Positions 25,263 to 38,900 of a stretch of DNA of 64,000 bases are shown piece by piece. The notes under the pieces are model-generated. The model was not told the DNA's origin, did no database searches, and saw only the letters and a program-made list of their open reading frames with translations. The stretch is taken from NCBI RefSeq assembly GCF_028554725.1, contig NC_071670.1:8112501-8176500 (forward strand), read 5' to 3'. Source of the DNA: Zeugodacus cucurbitae. Taxonomy: Eukaryota > Arthropoda > Insecta > Diptera > Tephritidae. The position numbers and the translations under genes are program-made. The first letter of the stretch is position 1. Each line of letters starts with the position of its first letter.

Positions 25263-26400
25263 GAGTTTTTTTTTTTTGATAATTCCTCTAAATAAGCAGT
25301 TATAAGATATTTATATTTTGTTTGACAATTTGAATACTCATATTAACGTAAAACCCTCATTCCAAGCCTTTAAACAATTCCACGTGTCACTTGTCCAACT
25401 TTTTCTCTACCTTTGAGCTTATAATTTGTCAGAAACTACCGAAAAAAAGTTGGCAATCACAAAAACGCCTACCAGCTGTGCAGTTAAATATCCTTAAAAG
25501 CAATAAAGTAGCTACTAACACGCGCCATTCATTTGCAAATCAGCCGAAAAAAGGTCACGGAGTATACGAAAATTATACAATAAAACATACATAAAGACTT
25601 GAAAATCTTAAGACAGCAACAACAAAATATACATATATCCTTCGATAATTTGAAACTTTTTGCTATACCTTTTTTACCCTCGCTACCTTGCTGCGCTTCC
25701 TTCGCATTGCTATGGATATGCCACAGCATAATTTACTCAGCCGCGCAGCGCTACATTAACCACACACTCACTTGTCTATCAAGCCAAGTCACTCACTCAG
25801 TCAACTAGTTGGCATTGCGGTAAAGGAACCCTTCAGCTGCTGTTGTGCTGTCGATTGAGTTGCTGTAAATGCGGCAGCATGAATTGAACCCTACTTTCGT
25901 ATTCAATAAGCTAACTGTCAAAGTAAGAACACATACCTTCGTATATCGGTCTGTAGTATGTAAGGATACTCACGCCCCTTGTGTGCCTATCACTTTACCA
26001 TTCATATTCATACAAATATTTACTTGTCTCATTTGAACCGAACTCGTTTGGCGATTTTTTCATTACATTTGGGGTTTTTCTCCACTCTCTGTGTTAATAA
26101 AAATTAAGATTGATGTAAATTAGGCTGCTTCATGCATGACACTCTTCGATTAGACCGACTTTCGATTTTTTTTGTTTGGAAACTTTTATTTTTCTTGCAA
26201 GCGCACTCATTTACATACTACAGCATAGAAGCCGTGTAGGAAAATTTAATAGTTCTCGAATTGGTTCGGTTCTCGGATATTCAGCAATATGATTAGTCTT
26301 CATTTATAACGGAATCAGAATAAAAATTTTAAATTGTTAATTTTAAAATATGCCCAAACCTTGAAACTCTCAAGAACTTTCCAGAAAGCTTTAAAATTTT
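25263..26400. other. Intergenic DNA, no gene seen
   Basis: Short frames only. 25670-25870 is comparatively GC-rich (CAGCCGCGCAGCGC, GCGGCAGCATG). Possible regulatory DNA; nothing specific can be supported. Confidence 0.45.
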
Positions 26401-27290
26401 AAAATTACCATATAAGTGGAAACTCTTTTTCTCAAAACGTTTCAATCAATGCCTCCCTGTCTATATTTTGGTAGACTTTCTGAAGCGACAGATATTTACC
26501 ACAGCTTCTTCTAAGTTCTAAGATCCTTCTTTTCAATAAGTGGCAACCCTAATCCAATATATAATTTAAACAAAGATTCGATGAGTAAATTTTGGGTGAT
26601 TTTCTTAACTGATTCATGTTTACAAATCTTTTTTAAATATTCTAAACTTTAATTTTACAATAAGTGGCAACTCTATTCCAAAATATGTTTCAATCGATGA
26701 CTTACCAACTACATTTGGAAAATCTTCCTTAAACAACTGCCTTTCCTAAGCTTTTTCTAATATTTTAAGCATGATTTTTTCAATGTGTGACAACTCTATT
26801 CAATAATATCTCAAATTTTAACAGTTTTCGAAAGCTTTTCTGAAATTTTCCTCAAATTTCTTAGCTTTTGCATACTTTTAAAACATTTTGGGCTTATTTA
26901 TTAAGTCAGCAGGCAACTCTATTCCAAACTACGTTTCATAAAATGCTTTCCTGACTACATTTATGAAACTTTTGTTAAACAATTGACATTTTCTAAACTT
27001 TTTCCCAAATTCGAAGCTTTAATTTTTTAATATGTGGCAACTCTATTCAATATTATTACTAATTTTAACAGTTTCAAAAGTTTTTTTGATAGATTTCTTA
27101 ATTTTCGTCTGTTTGACACACTTTAAAATGTATATTTAAATATTTTTAGTATTATTTTATATCAGGTGGCAACTCTGTTTTTAAAAAATGTTTAAAAAAC
27201 TAAAAGTATTCGTGCAGAAAGTTTTCATTACACTTTTTTAATATATTTCACTTCATATTAGGTGGCAACACTGTAAGAAAAAGTGTCTAA
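26400..27290. repeat. Eight-unit tandem array, period 124 bp, with alternating unit types
   Basis: A GTGGCAACTCTATTC core (variants GTGGAAACTC, GGCAACACTG) has its TGGC position at 26417, 26541, 26665, 26788, 26911, 27035, 27167 and 27263, so the first five steps are 124, 124, 123, 123 and 124 bp. Units alternate: the 26417, 26665 and 26911 units continue with ACGTTTCA or ATGTTTCAATC and CTACATTT; the 26788 and 27035 units continue with CTCTATTCAATA and TTTTAACAGTTT. The array therefore has a dimeric higher-order repeat of about 247 bp. Confidence 0.9.
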
Positions 27291-28790
27291 ATTGAAGATT
27301 TTCAGCATACTTTCTATTAAATACAAATATTTTGCTACAAAATTAACTAAATTTCTACACTTCGGCACTAGTCTAGAACTAAGCGCTGCTGTTTTCGCTA
27401 CTTTTTCCTACAGGGTATGCAGCAGCCTCCGGCATCAATTTGCTGCATTAACTTTTTTACCATTTTTTTTCTACAACATTTCCATTTATTTATTAGCAAT
27501 TACTATGTTCTGCTGACAATGCAAAGCATTGATAAGCAATTACGCGTCGCGCATGTCCTGCTGAAAGCTCGGATTCTGGCGTGATTTACTTCGGAATTTT
27601 TTTTATCTACATACATGTTGTTGTTGCTTTTTTATGTAATATAGTAGGCATATACATATGTGACTTTTGATTAATTAAAAAATATGCCTGCCACAATTGA
27701 TTGAATTTTTGTGTTAAATGTCAGCGCACTTGACACACAGATACCAGCCGTAATGTATGCTACATAAAGTAATCACTCGGCTACGCGTAATATTCATAAT
27801 GTATGCAAGCATTTCTCCAGCCTCCGAGCATAGTCTGTTTGGCCCTTTTCACACGTCCTTTTTGACTTTTTTTGTCTCTTTATCTTGACTTGTCTTGCTG
27901 TGCCTACGTTGTGTGGTTTATGAGACACATTAAGCGTGAGGGTTAATTAAACCAGTTGTAAACTTTCCCTTTTTACCCCCTGTGCACGCGCAGCGCATCG
28001 GCTACCTGTCGTGAAATTTTTAATGAACCATCAACCAGTTTGACATAGATCCTCCGCGCTGAGGTCACTTGACTTGGGGTACAAAACAATACACATTTGT
28101 TTATTAGCTGGTTAGGTATATATCCATATATACATATCGGGATTTATATATATATCTACCTAAAATTTAATGCATTTCAAATTAGATTTATCTAACACAA
28201 TTCGGCACTTTAGTTTTGGTGTGCGTTTTGACCTTTTTCACAATGAAATGTCATGTTATTCTTATAACGTTGTTGTTGTTGTTCTTTTTGTTGCCATTGT
28301 TATTGTTCACAGATTTTTGTCCCACTTATGCAATGACTTTTTGAGAACTTTTGTTTCTTTTAAGTGCCCATTGTTGTTCTTGCCGTGAATCGCTGAACGA
28401 TTTGAGTTTTATAATTGTGTCCTCCCCGCTGTGCCCACAAACGCGTTCGCGTTTACTTTCGTTTAATGCATAAGCGATATCGGTTGGTTGTGTTTGAGAC
28501 TTTTTTCAATAATGAAAGCAATCTCCAAACTCAGAACTAGCGGTCTCATGAGAATATCCCCTTTTATTTCTACTACAGTGGCCTTCCTTAAGCTTAGTTC
28601 CGTATTCACCTAACGGATCCATCTTTATATCCACTATTATAAAGATTATGGTCATTCCGTGTATTTTGTCAACAATATTTTGTTCTCTTAAGCTCCATGG
28701 TAGTCCATCAAGCCAATGTTAGCTCCATATTCTCCGATTGGTTTTAGAAAGGATCGTTTGAATCCTGTATAACCAGCATTAGTTGCATCA
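27291..28790. other. Intergenic DNA, no gene seen
   Basis: Mixed composition with (TTG)n near 28270-28310 and ATATATACATAT patches near 28120-28160. No recognisable protein or RNA gene. Confidence 0.5.
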
Positions 28791-28794
28791 AGAA

Positions 28795-29380
28795 CGTTTT
28801 GGTGCTTTGATCTTCACTATATTGAACTTCTTAAAGATCCAGGGATCTATCAAATTTTGAATTTCATACAGGCATCAAAGTCTCTGTCATTTTGGCATCG
28901 TCCTACTGTTACATACTTTTGTCGATCATTATGGCCCTTACATAGTCATTTCAGGCCTTCGATCATGGCCGTCGTGGTCTTCCCAGGTCTATGATCTTCA
29001 CTATTCTGGACTTTTCAATGAACCAGGGATCCATCAAAGCTTCAATTTTGAACTTCATACAGGTACATCGTCCTATTGTTACATACTTTTCTCCATTATT
29101 ATAAATTTTCATAGCCCTTTCGAGACTTCAACCATGGCCGCCATGGCCTTCCTGGATCCTTGATCTTCACTATGTTGGGCTTCTTAATGATCCAGGGGTG
29201 CATCAAAGCTTCAATGTTTCATTTCTCCAATAGTTATAGCGCCAAAAACAAATTCTGTGACATATTTCCAATGAACATACTGATATCAGAACGGAATCGC
29301 CACTAAACATCCTTAGGTCCACCATCTTCACCGTCGCAGTCATTTCGTGTTTTCGATCTTCATTACCTTAAACTTTCTAT
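28795..29380. repeat. Tandem array, period about 170-185 bp, TGATCTTCACTAT core
   Basis: TGATCTTCACTAT begins at 28808, 28992 and 29161; the first two are followed by a CTTC/CTTTTC segment. GATCCAGGGATC-type sequence, CATCAAA, GCTTCAATTTT, CATCGTCCTATTGTTACATA and CATGGCC words follow in order. A weaker fourth copy (CGATCTTCATTACC) lies near 29356. Related GGATCC/GATCCA words begin upstream near 28610. Confidence 0.78.
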
Positions 29381-30264
29381 ATCCCCAAGAGAGTCAATTA
29401 CTTCAATGCTTCATATCACGAAGTATCTGGATACGGACATCTATAGCAATATCTACATTATATATCCATGAATATCTATTGAATTCGTGGAAATCAGTGG
29501 ACTCTGCAGACCTTTTAAAATTCAACACTACTAGTGACCATCTGCTTATTTCTGTCGTACGATCTTCAGCAGAAAAGTATGAAGAGAATTCGATTCCGAT
29601 CTGAGCCCGAAACTTTAATGATTTACTTTTCTTCTCCGAATTCCAAATCTTAAGAAACTCCGAACTTTACTCGTGTTTTATGAATTATACGTTCAAGAAC
29701 TCAAGCGATCCTGACTTAAAATACATTATTTTAGATTGTAATGGATAATGGATGGAAAATATTAAACTATTTTAGTTGGGATCATATTCTACTAGACTAA
29801 GTTAATACATGTCTGTCGAAAACTGAGAAAAATCGATTTTAATTCATATACTGTACTATAAGTACTATCAGAGTTAAGCCTATATGTATGAAGATTCAGT
29901 TCCAAATAATACTTAAAATAAATTGATATTTAAATGTCTATATTCATATCTCTTCTATAACCTTTAATAATACAAAAAAATTAACCTAACCTCTTATCTT
30001 TTCCCTTATTTATTTACAGTTACCATTGCTGAGGGCTACTAACGACTGCAATATTAGAGGAAACCCGAATAATGTGAAGTTACTAAAGAGATTATGCGGT
30101 CCTATATGTATTCGTAGACTCATATATACACTTCAATTACACTGAAAGAAGGCTATAAAAGAAGAGAGTTAATAAAGATGTCAATGTAAATCTGAATATT
30201 AGAAATGAAAATACAAATCTCAAACGAAATTCGCTGTTAAAGAAAGAAAATTAATTGTTCCAAA
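29381..30264. other. Intergenic DNA, no gene seen
   Basis: AT-rich with no coding frame. A pyrimidine tract ending in TTTACAG at 30013-30019 would make a good 3' splice site, but no partner donor or coding exon is evident. Confidence 0.45.
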
Positions 30265-31262
30265 AGCAAAACTTATACGAGATAAAATTTCTCTTATACT
30301 ACTCTTATACGAACTAAAAACGATTACAGGTGTGTTGTAACGTAAAAAAATGCTTAGAGATAAGTATAAAAGACAGGACAGAACGATGAACTGAACTCTT
30401 ATAAAACTCTTATACGACAAGTTTTGAATACGATTTAGTTTTTAAAGGTATTTTAGAGTACTAGCAATCATTTGAAAAGCTCAAAATGAAATGAAGATAG
30501 ATGGAAGAAGGAATTATGAGAAAAAATCAATAAATTAATAAAAAGCCACTCTTATATGACCCATATACAATTAAAAAAGACACTTATACAAAGTAAATCG
30601 AAGAAAATAGTCCAAAACAACAGCAATAAGTACGTAGTAACTTATGTAATACTCCTTCAAACTCTTATACCATCCTCATGAAACTCTTATACGACTCTTA
30701 ATCTACCCTTATATCTTTTACTTATTATTTACAAATCTTTGAAAGGACTTTCAGAGAAAATAGCCCAAATAAATGCAAAAAGGTTTCTCATGCTCTTATA
30801 CAATCCTCCTAAATATCTTATACGGTTCTAAATAAACTCCCATACGTTTTAGTTATAATTTATACATTTTTCAAAGAACCCATATCGAAGTAAAAATCAC
30901 AAATATTGTAAAAGCTTTTCTCAAGCTCTTATACGATCCTCAAACATATAACTTTATAACTTTACTAAAATCGAATTCAAAATCTATCAAGAATTGTACC
31001 GGACTTTTATAAAACTCCTATATGGAGTGAACGCGATATAAGTAGATGGAAACGATACAGTATTACACAAAAGCCCTTTTTATAAAACAACTCTCAAAGA
31101 ACAGACGAACGAACGACTCTTATATGATCTTTACAATGTCTTGCGAGAAGCAAAGATTGTTTGGAAGCATATTTCCATAAAAAACAAGAAAAAATGTAAA
31201 GAACTATAAAACGATGTAGAGTTGTACCAAAAAATTATATTACAACTCTTATACGACTCTGA
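30265..31262. repeat. Reiterated ACTCTTATACGAC motif block
   Basis: ACTCTTATACGAC or a close variant occurs at about 30301, 30406, 30548, 30661, 30683, 30792, 30925, 31116 and 31245, with extra half-copies near 30271, 30291, 30395 and 30814. Between motifs the sequence is AT-rich and poorly conserved. Typical spacing is 105-145 bp, with one gap of 191. Confidence 0.75.
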
Positions 31263-32204
31263 AATTCACTGAAGTGTGATTTCAGAAGCAAAAAAAAAAG
31301 AAACAATTCACCCACGATTAATATTTACTAAAAATTAAGACAACAACAACTTGGCAGGGATACTCCATATCTGACATAACAATAAACAGGTAAATGAAAA
31401 ATATCGCTATTACAAAAAAGGAAAAACAACAAAATTTTATAAAAGTTAAGAAAATAAATAGTAAAATTAAGCAAAAAAGAGGTTACAAATTGTAGCTAAG
31501 CAGTTTTATTGAAAAGCATATTAAATTTAGCACTGTACGAAAACTATTTGAATGTACTGTAAACGTAAATAAATGTAATTTTTCGGCAAGTTTAAGCAAA
31601 ATTTTAAGCAAATTATCATAAGTTAAGAAGGAAGTGAAAGTAAAACAGCGAAATGTGTTGAAGTAAAGAAGAATATGCAAGAAATATGTTAAAAAAATTA
31701 AATTTTAAAACAGTAAATTAGCAAAAATAGCAACCACTTTGTGTTTAAAGTTGTTAAATTGAATTGAAAATAAAAAAAGTAAAATTTTGTCTGCAAATTG
31801 TGTGTGAAAAATTATTATTTATAAAAATTATGCAATAAATAAATAAAAATTGGCAAATATCAACAATTATGCATATCAGTGGAGAATACAATAAAGAAAT
31901 AAAAATAATTTTAGTAGAAATGTGGGAGAAAAATTTTATTTTGATATTTAGAAATAAAAAATTTAATATTTTTAGTTTTTATTATTACTTATTTAAATTA
32001 AACAAATATATTTATTTAACAGTTTTATTTAATAATTAAAAAAATAAATTTAAAATTTTAATGAAAAATAATATTTTTATTGAAAATTAATTTTGTTAAT
32101 ACATATTTTGATATTTCAATTTAAATTAATTTCATCAATTTCAAATAATGTTTCTTCATATTTTTTTTTAATTAAATTATTAAATAAATATAATAATAAA
32201 GATT
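31263..32204. other. AT-rich intergenic DNA, no gene seen
   Basis: Mostly A-rich sequence without any coding frame of note. Confidence 0.5.
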
Positions 32205-32700
32205 ATAGAAACTGCTCGAAAAATATTAAAAAATATATAGAAATATACATTTGAAAAAAAGGTATTAATTTTTAATAATTTTTCTTTAAATTTTTTTTAA
32301 TAAAAAAAATCGAATTTCTCGAAAAACAATAAGAAAGAATATATGGAAACATATATATATACCAAAAATTTTAATTTTTAATAATTTTTTCTTAAAAATT
32401 ATATTATTTTAAGTTTTTTTTTTATTTAAATAATCTTATATAAACTTTTATTTTATAAAAAAAAATCGAATTTCTCGAAAAACAATAAGAAAGAATTTAT
32501 GGAAATATATATTTATACCAAAAATTTTAATTTATAATAATTTTTTTCTTAAAAATTATATATTTTTTTATTTAAATAATCTTATATAAATTTTTATTTT
32601 ATTAAAAAAAAATCGAAATGTTCGAAAATTATTTAAAAAAAATATATTGAAATATATATTCATACAAGAAATTTAATTTTTTTTTTTAATTTTTCCAAAA
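32205..32700. repeat. AT-rich tandem array, period about 150 bp
   Basis: AAATCGAATTTCTCGAAAAA followed by CAATAAGAAAGAAT, TATGGAAA, ATACCAAAAATTTTAAT, TTCTTAAAAATTATAT and AATCTTATATAAA repeats with CGAAT landmarks at 32311, 32467 and 32614. A degraded first copy (CTGCTCGAAAAATATT) lies near 32211. Confidence 0.85.
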
Positions 32701-35650
32701 TATTTTTATTCAAATTTTTTTTATATTTTTCTTATTTTTTTCAATATTTTTTATTTAAAAATTTATAATTTCATCGTTCTTTAAACTCAGTGTTAATTAT
32801 ATGTATAGTTACTATAAACCGTCGTAAAAAGTGCAATAACTAAATGAAAATATAACATTTATGGTTATTTCGTTTTGGAGGTTAAGTTTTTGTTAAAAAA
32901 AAATATTCAAATTAATTTTAATTTTCGAAAAAAAAGTTAAATATATTGAAAAATTAAATAATGAAATAAAAAAATAAATAATTGTGTAGAAGCGAACGAT
33001 GATATACCTCAGATGTAAACCAGAGACCGAAAAAAGATACAATATACATGAAACACTTAGAAAAAACTTTACTACGTGAAAATAATATTTCACTATAGAG
33101 TGACAGATTAGAACTATTTCAAAGAAAAAAATTTCAGAAATAAAAAAAAAATAATAAAAATTTTTATTATTTATAAATTAAATACTTTTAATCGATATAA
33201 AAATATTTTTTTAAATATTTTTTTTTTAATATTAAAACAACAAATTTTATTTTCCAAAAAAAAAAATTCTTAACTGACTCGCTTTCCAACAAATCCACCG
33301 TTCAAACTTCGTCCACCTAATTTCTGTTGATTTTTATGTAATTAGTTGTTATAATTAATTTGTTGAATAATTTTTAATAGGTTCATAAACGAATGAACAA
33401 CGAAATACAATAATTTAAACGAAAACTGAACTTTCTATGAAAAAATTAAATTTAAAAAAATTAAAATTTTTTATTTAAGAATGATATGAAAATTTTAAAT
33501 AAAAATATGAAATTTTTTGTTTAAAAATATGCGAAAATTTAAAATAAAAAAAATTAAAATTTTGTTTAAAAAGAAAAAACGAAAATTTAAAAAAAAATAT
33601 ATATATAATTTTTTGTTTAAAAAAAATTACGAAAAAATCTGTTATAAAAATCATTATGTATTAAGCTGACTAATTTTCGAATGAAAATACCAAAATAGCT
33701 TAAGATATAGAAAATATAAGAATTCTACAATATGGTAATTTTTGAGAACTATTTTTGAAAATAAAAAAAACTCAATTTCTTTTCAATTTTTTTCTTATTT
33801 CTGAAAAATAGCACAGTTTTCATTTGCTAATTTCAAGCACTTAAATTCTTTTTTTATAAATTAAATTATTTTCTTACAACTGTTGAAATATTAGCAATAT
33901 ACGAAGAAGTATTGACAAATTGAAAGTAGCAAATTTATAAAAAAAAAGCAATAACAAAAGAAGAAATGACGCGAAAATAAGTAAGAAAGCGTTTAAAAAA
34001 GATATTGAGAAGCAAAAATGATTACAGTAAATGATAATCGAACACAGAAGCACAGATTGTTCATATACAAAATTTGAGTTCCGTAGAAGAGACGAAATAA
34101 ACACTGTTGCGAAATTTTTTTGTGAAATGCGAAATTCATAAAAAATGCACTAAAAATCAGAGAAAACTAGTGAGAATGCAATATGAAAAGAAATATATGA
34201 AAAATGCTACTAAAAATAAGCAAGAACGAGCAGAGATTGAGAAAGTTGATAACTAGAGAAGTAATGGGTTGTTTTAAGCCTGGAATTTTAAAAATTTTGT
34301 TTTATAAACTTCAATAAACAGTTTGGAACATACTTATGGGACAAGTTTTCAAACATTCATCTTTTTTTCATGACTAGATCACTAAATCTATCGAAAAAAG
34401 GTTAGGCTTTTTCATTCAAAGCAGCTAAAAGTATTTTATGAACTTACAATTAAACTGTGTTGAACTCACTTATGCCGCAAATTTCTAAACATTCATCTTT
34501 TGTTTCATGACTAGATCATGAGATCTATAGTAAACAAAGCTTAAAACTGTATTCCTTTCAGTTTTAAACAAACTACAATCTCTGCTTGTTTTTGTTATAA
34601 AATCTTAAAGTAAAATATCGCCAAATTTTTTAATAAAAATGGAAACAAAGTACCTCAGCAACTCAAGATTTACACAAGTAAGAAACAAAAAATAAAAAAG
34701 ATTTAAAATGGAAGAAATACCAAAAGTAAATATTTTTTACAGCAAAAAAAATATCAGAAACCATACAAAAAAACAGATATTAGAAAGAAAAAAATACTTT
34801 TCGAAAAATACGAAAATAAGCTAAAATAGCTGAAAATCTCTTGCTCAAAATTGTAATTATAATAATAAATATTATACTCCAAAAAAATTATAATAAATAA
34901 TAATTATTATATATATAAAATTTGTAGTGATTTTCGATTTCAGTATCATAAAATTAGTTGAAAAATTATTAAATTTAATTAAAAAATATGAAAAATTAAA
35001 AAAAAAAACAGTTATAATTTTAAGAACAAAAAAGAAAAAAACAATAAAACTCAAAACAAAAATCATACAAAAATTAAAAAAAAAAGAATAATAGTGAAAA
35101 ATCATGCGAAAACCAGAAAGAATTTACTAAAATTTAATGTGTGAATAAATCTAAAATATTTTGAAATTTTGCAAAAAATACTATATGTTTCGAAAGTAAC
35201 TGTATTTAAAAAATATTGAAAGGAAAGTATAATGTGAAAAAAATACAAAAACTATATACATAATTTGAATAAATCATACATATGAAAAATCATACGTTAA
35301 TATATAATAATAACAGAAAAAACCAACTGTTAGTGGTTAAAATAAATTAGAAAACAAAAAACAGTATTAAAAAAAAAACGAAAATGTTTGCAAAGTGAAA
35401 AAAGAAAAGAAACACAATTGTATATATTAAAAGAAATTGTATTTAATAAAAAACAAAAAAACATTACACAATTTTAATTGGTAAAACACAAAATTCTCCC
35501 CAAAACCCCACTCTACGACCTTCCAAACCCGATTCCACTTATTTAAACGTGAAATAAAGTGCAAGTGGTATTTAAAAAATAAAAATTTGGTTTTTCATTT
35601 CATTTAGTTAAGGGTACTAGAATGCTGTTGTAAAGGTAAGGTATATTAAA
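32701..35650. other. AT-rich intergenic DNA with one 136-bp duplication
   Basis: Highly A-rich, no coding frame. Within it, AAACATTCATCTTTT plus TTTCATGACTAGATCA occurs near 34351 and 34487, and ACTTATG precedes both, giving a two-copy 136-bp tandem duplication at about 34310-34570. Confidence 0.6.
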
Positions 35651-35906
35651 AAATAACAAGTAAGGAAGGGCTACGGCTTGTAACCGAACATTTTATACTC
35701 TCGCAATTTATTGAAGTATAAAGTTTAATAGAGAATAACGAAAATCGTCATATATAGTATATGAGGGCTGAACCGAACCGATTTCATTCATTTTCACCAG
35801 CAAGGTGCACATATCCAAAACTATACGCTCACTTAATTTTGCTAAGGTATCTCACATATTAACCAATACATATATGCGGAATAAAGCCCACCGTAGTTTT
35901 GAAAAA

Positions 35907-38900
35907 CCCATAAAAAAATCTCCCCAATGAAAGCAAACACCGAGCCTCGGATGAGAAACCCCCCTTTTGATGACGACCCCTGCAAACGTACTAAGGACCA
36001 TGATTTGAGGGCATGCACCTGGAATGTCCGGACTCTTAATTGGGAAGGTGCCTCTGCCCAGCTGGTTGATGTCCTCATACAACTAAAGGCTGACATCACC
36101 GCCGTCCAAGAAGTGCGATGGACGGGACAAGGACGGAAGAAGGTGGGTCCTTGTGACATCTACTACAGCGGCCATATAAAGGAGCGCAAATTTGGTGTTG
36201 GATTTGTGGTGGGAGAGAGACTCCGTCGCCGAGTCCTGGCATTCACCCCGGTGGATGAACGTCTAGCCACAATCCGCATAAAAGCGAGGTTCTTCAACAT
36301 ATCGCTGATTTGCGCCCACGCCCCAACGGAAGAGAAGGACGATGTGACCAAAGACGCTTTCTATGAGCGCCTAGAACGCACCTATGAGCGCTGCCCCCGC
36401 CACGATGTCAAAATCGTGCTTGGCGATTTTAACGCCAGGGTGGGTAAAGAAGGTGTCTTTGGCACAACAGTCGGAAAATTCAGCCTCCATGACGAAACAT
36501 CGCCAAACGGCCTGAGGCTGATCGACTTCGCTGGGGCCCGAAATATGGTTGTCTGTAGTACCAGATTCCAGCATAAAAAAATTCATCAAGCAACGTGGCT
36601 GTCCCCTGATCGAAACACGCGCAACCAAATCGATCACGTTGTGATAGACGGAAGACATGTCTCCAGTGTTTTAGACGTGCGTACGCTCCGAGGACCAAAC
36701 ATTGACTCGGACCATTATCTAGTAGCAGCAAAGATACGCACTCGCCTCTGTGCAGCAAAGAACGCCCGTCAACAAACACAAGGAAGGTTCGCCGTCGAAA
36801 AGCTGCAATCACAACCGACAGCCGAACGATTTTCTACTCGACTTGCACTCCTGCTCTCTGAGAGCACTCATCAGCATCTCGATATAAGGGAGCTGTGGAA
36901 CGGCATCTCAAACTCATTGCATACCGCTGCAGCCGAAACAATTGGTCTACGGCAACGCCAAAAAACCAGTTGGTACGATGAGAATTGTCGTTCCGCAGTG
37001 GAGAGAAAACAGACTGCCTACCTCGCAACGTTGCGATCGACCACAACACGTTCGGGGTGGGATAGATATCGAGAACTGAAGAGGGAAGCGAGACGCATTT
37101 GCAGACGTAAAAAGAAAGAGGCCGAAATGCGTGAGTATGAAAAGCTTGAAAAGCTGGCCGACATGGGTAATGCTCGAAAATTTTATGAAAAGATGAGGCG
37201 ATTAACAGAAGGTTTCAAGACCGGAGCATTATCATGTAGGGACCGAGAAGGTAATCTGGTAGCGGATGTCCAGAGCACACTGGGATTATGGAGGGAACAC
37301 TTCTCCGACCTGCTCAATGGCAGTGAAAGTACAACACCAGGAGATGGCGAACCCGATTCCCCAATCGATGACGATGGAATAGATGTTCCATTACCCGACC
37401 ATGAGGAAATTCGAATAGCAATTACCCGCTTGAAGAACAACAAAGCGGCGGGGGCCGATGGATTACCGGCCGAGCTATTCAAATACGGCGGCGAAGAACT
37501 GATAAGGTGCATGCATCAGCTTCTTTGTAGAATATGGTCGGAAGAAAGCATGCCTGACGATTGGAATCTTAGTGTGCTCTGCCCAATCCATAAGAAAGGA
37601 GACCCCACAATCTGCGCCAACTACCGTGGTATAAGTCTCCTCAATATCGCATATAAGGTTTTGTCGAGCGTATTGTGTGAAAGACTAAAGCCCACCGTCA
37701 ACGAACTGATTGGACCTTATCAGTGTGGCTTTAGACCTGGAAAATCCACAATGGACCAGATATTCACTATGCGCCAAATCTTGGAAAAGACCCGAGAGAG
37801 AAGAATCGATACTCACCATCTTTTTATCGATTTTAAAGCTGCCTTCGATAGCACGAAAAGGAGCTGCCTTTATGCCGCGATGTCTGAATTTGGTATCCCT
37901 GCAAAACTAATACGGCTATGTAAGCTGACGTTGAGCAACACCAAAAGCTCCGTCAGGATCGGGAAGGACCTCTCCGAGCCGTTCGATACCAAACGAGGCT
38001 TCAGACAGGGTGACTCACTATCGTGCGACTTCTTCAATCTATTGCTGGAAAAAATAATACGAGCTGCAGAACTAAATAGAGAGGGTACAATCTTCTACAA
38101 GAGTGTACAGCTCCTGGCGTATGCCGATGATATTGATATCATCGGAAGCAACAACCGCGCCGTTTGTTCTGCGTTTTCCAGACTAGATAAAGAAGCGAAG
38201 CGTATGGGTCTGGTGGTGAATGAGGACAAGACGAAATATCTCCTGTCATCAAACAAACAGTCGGCGCACTCGCGTCTTGGCTCCCACGTCACTGTTGACA
38301 GTCATAACTTTGAAGTTGTAGATAATTTCGTTTATCTGGGAACCAGCATTAACAACACCAACAATGTCAGCCTTGAAATCCAACGCAGAATCACTCTTGC
38401 CAACAGGTGCTACTTTGGACTGAGTAGGCAATTGAAAAGTAAAGTCCTCTCTCGACGAACCAAAATCAAACTCTATAAGTCGCTCATTATTCCCGTCCTG
38501 ATGTATGGCGCTGAAGCGTGGACGATGACAACATCCGATGAGACGACTCTTGGGGTTTTCGAGAGAAAGGTTTTGCGCAAGATTTTTGGTCCTCTAAACA
38601 TTGGCAACGGCGAATACCGCAGGCGATGGAACGATGAGCTGTACGATTTATACGACGACATTGACATAGTTCAGCGAATAAAAAGACAGCGGCTACGCTG
38701 GCTAGGTCATGTTGTACGGATGGAAGAAAACACTCCAGCTCTGAAAGTATTCGATGCAGTACCCGCTGGAGGAAGCCGCGGAAGAGGACGACCTCCACTC
38801 CGGTGGAAAGACCAAGTGCAAAGTGACCTGGCTTCACTTGGTGTTTCCAATTGGCGCCAAAAAGCAAAAAGGAGGAATGAGTGGCGCGCTCTGGTGGATT

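Noticed and set aside
30013..30070. Possible 3' splice site and exon
   Set aside because: The tract ending TTTACAG is good, but no coding sequence follows and no matching donor was found.
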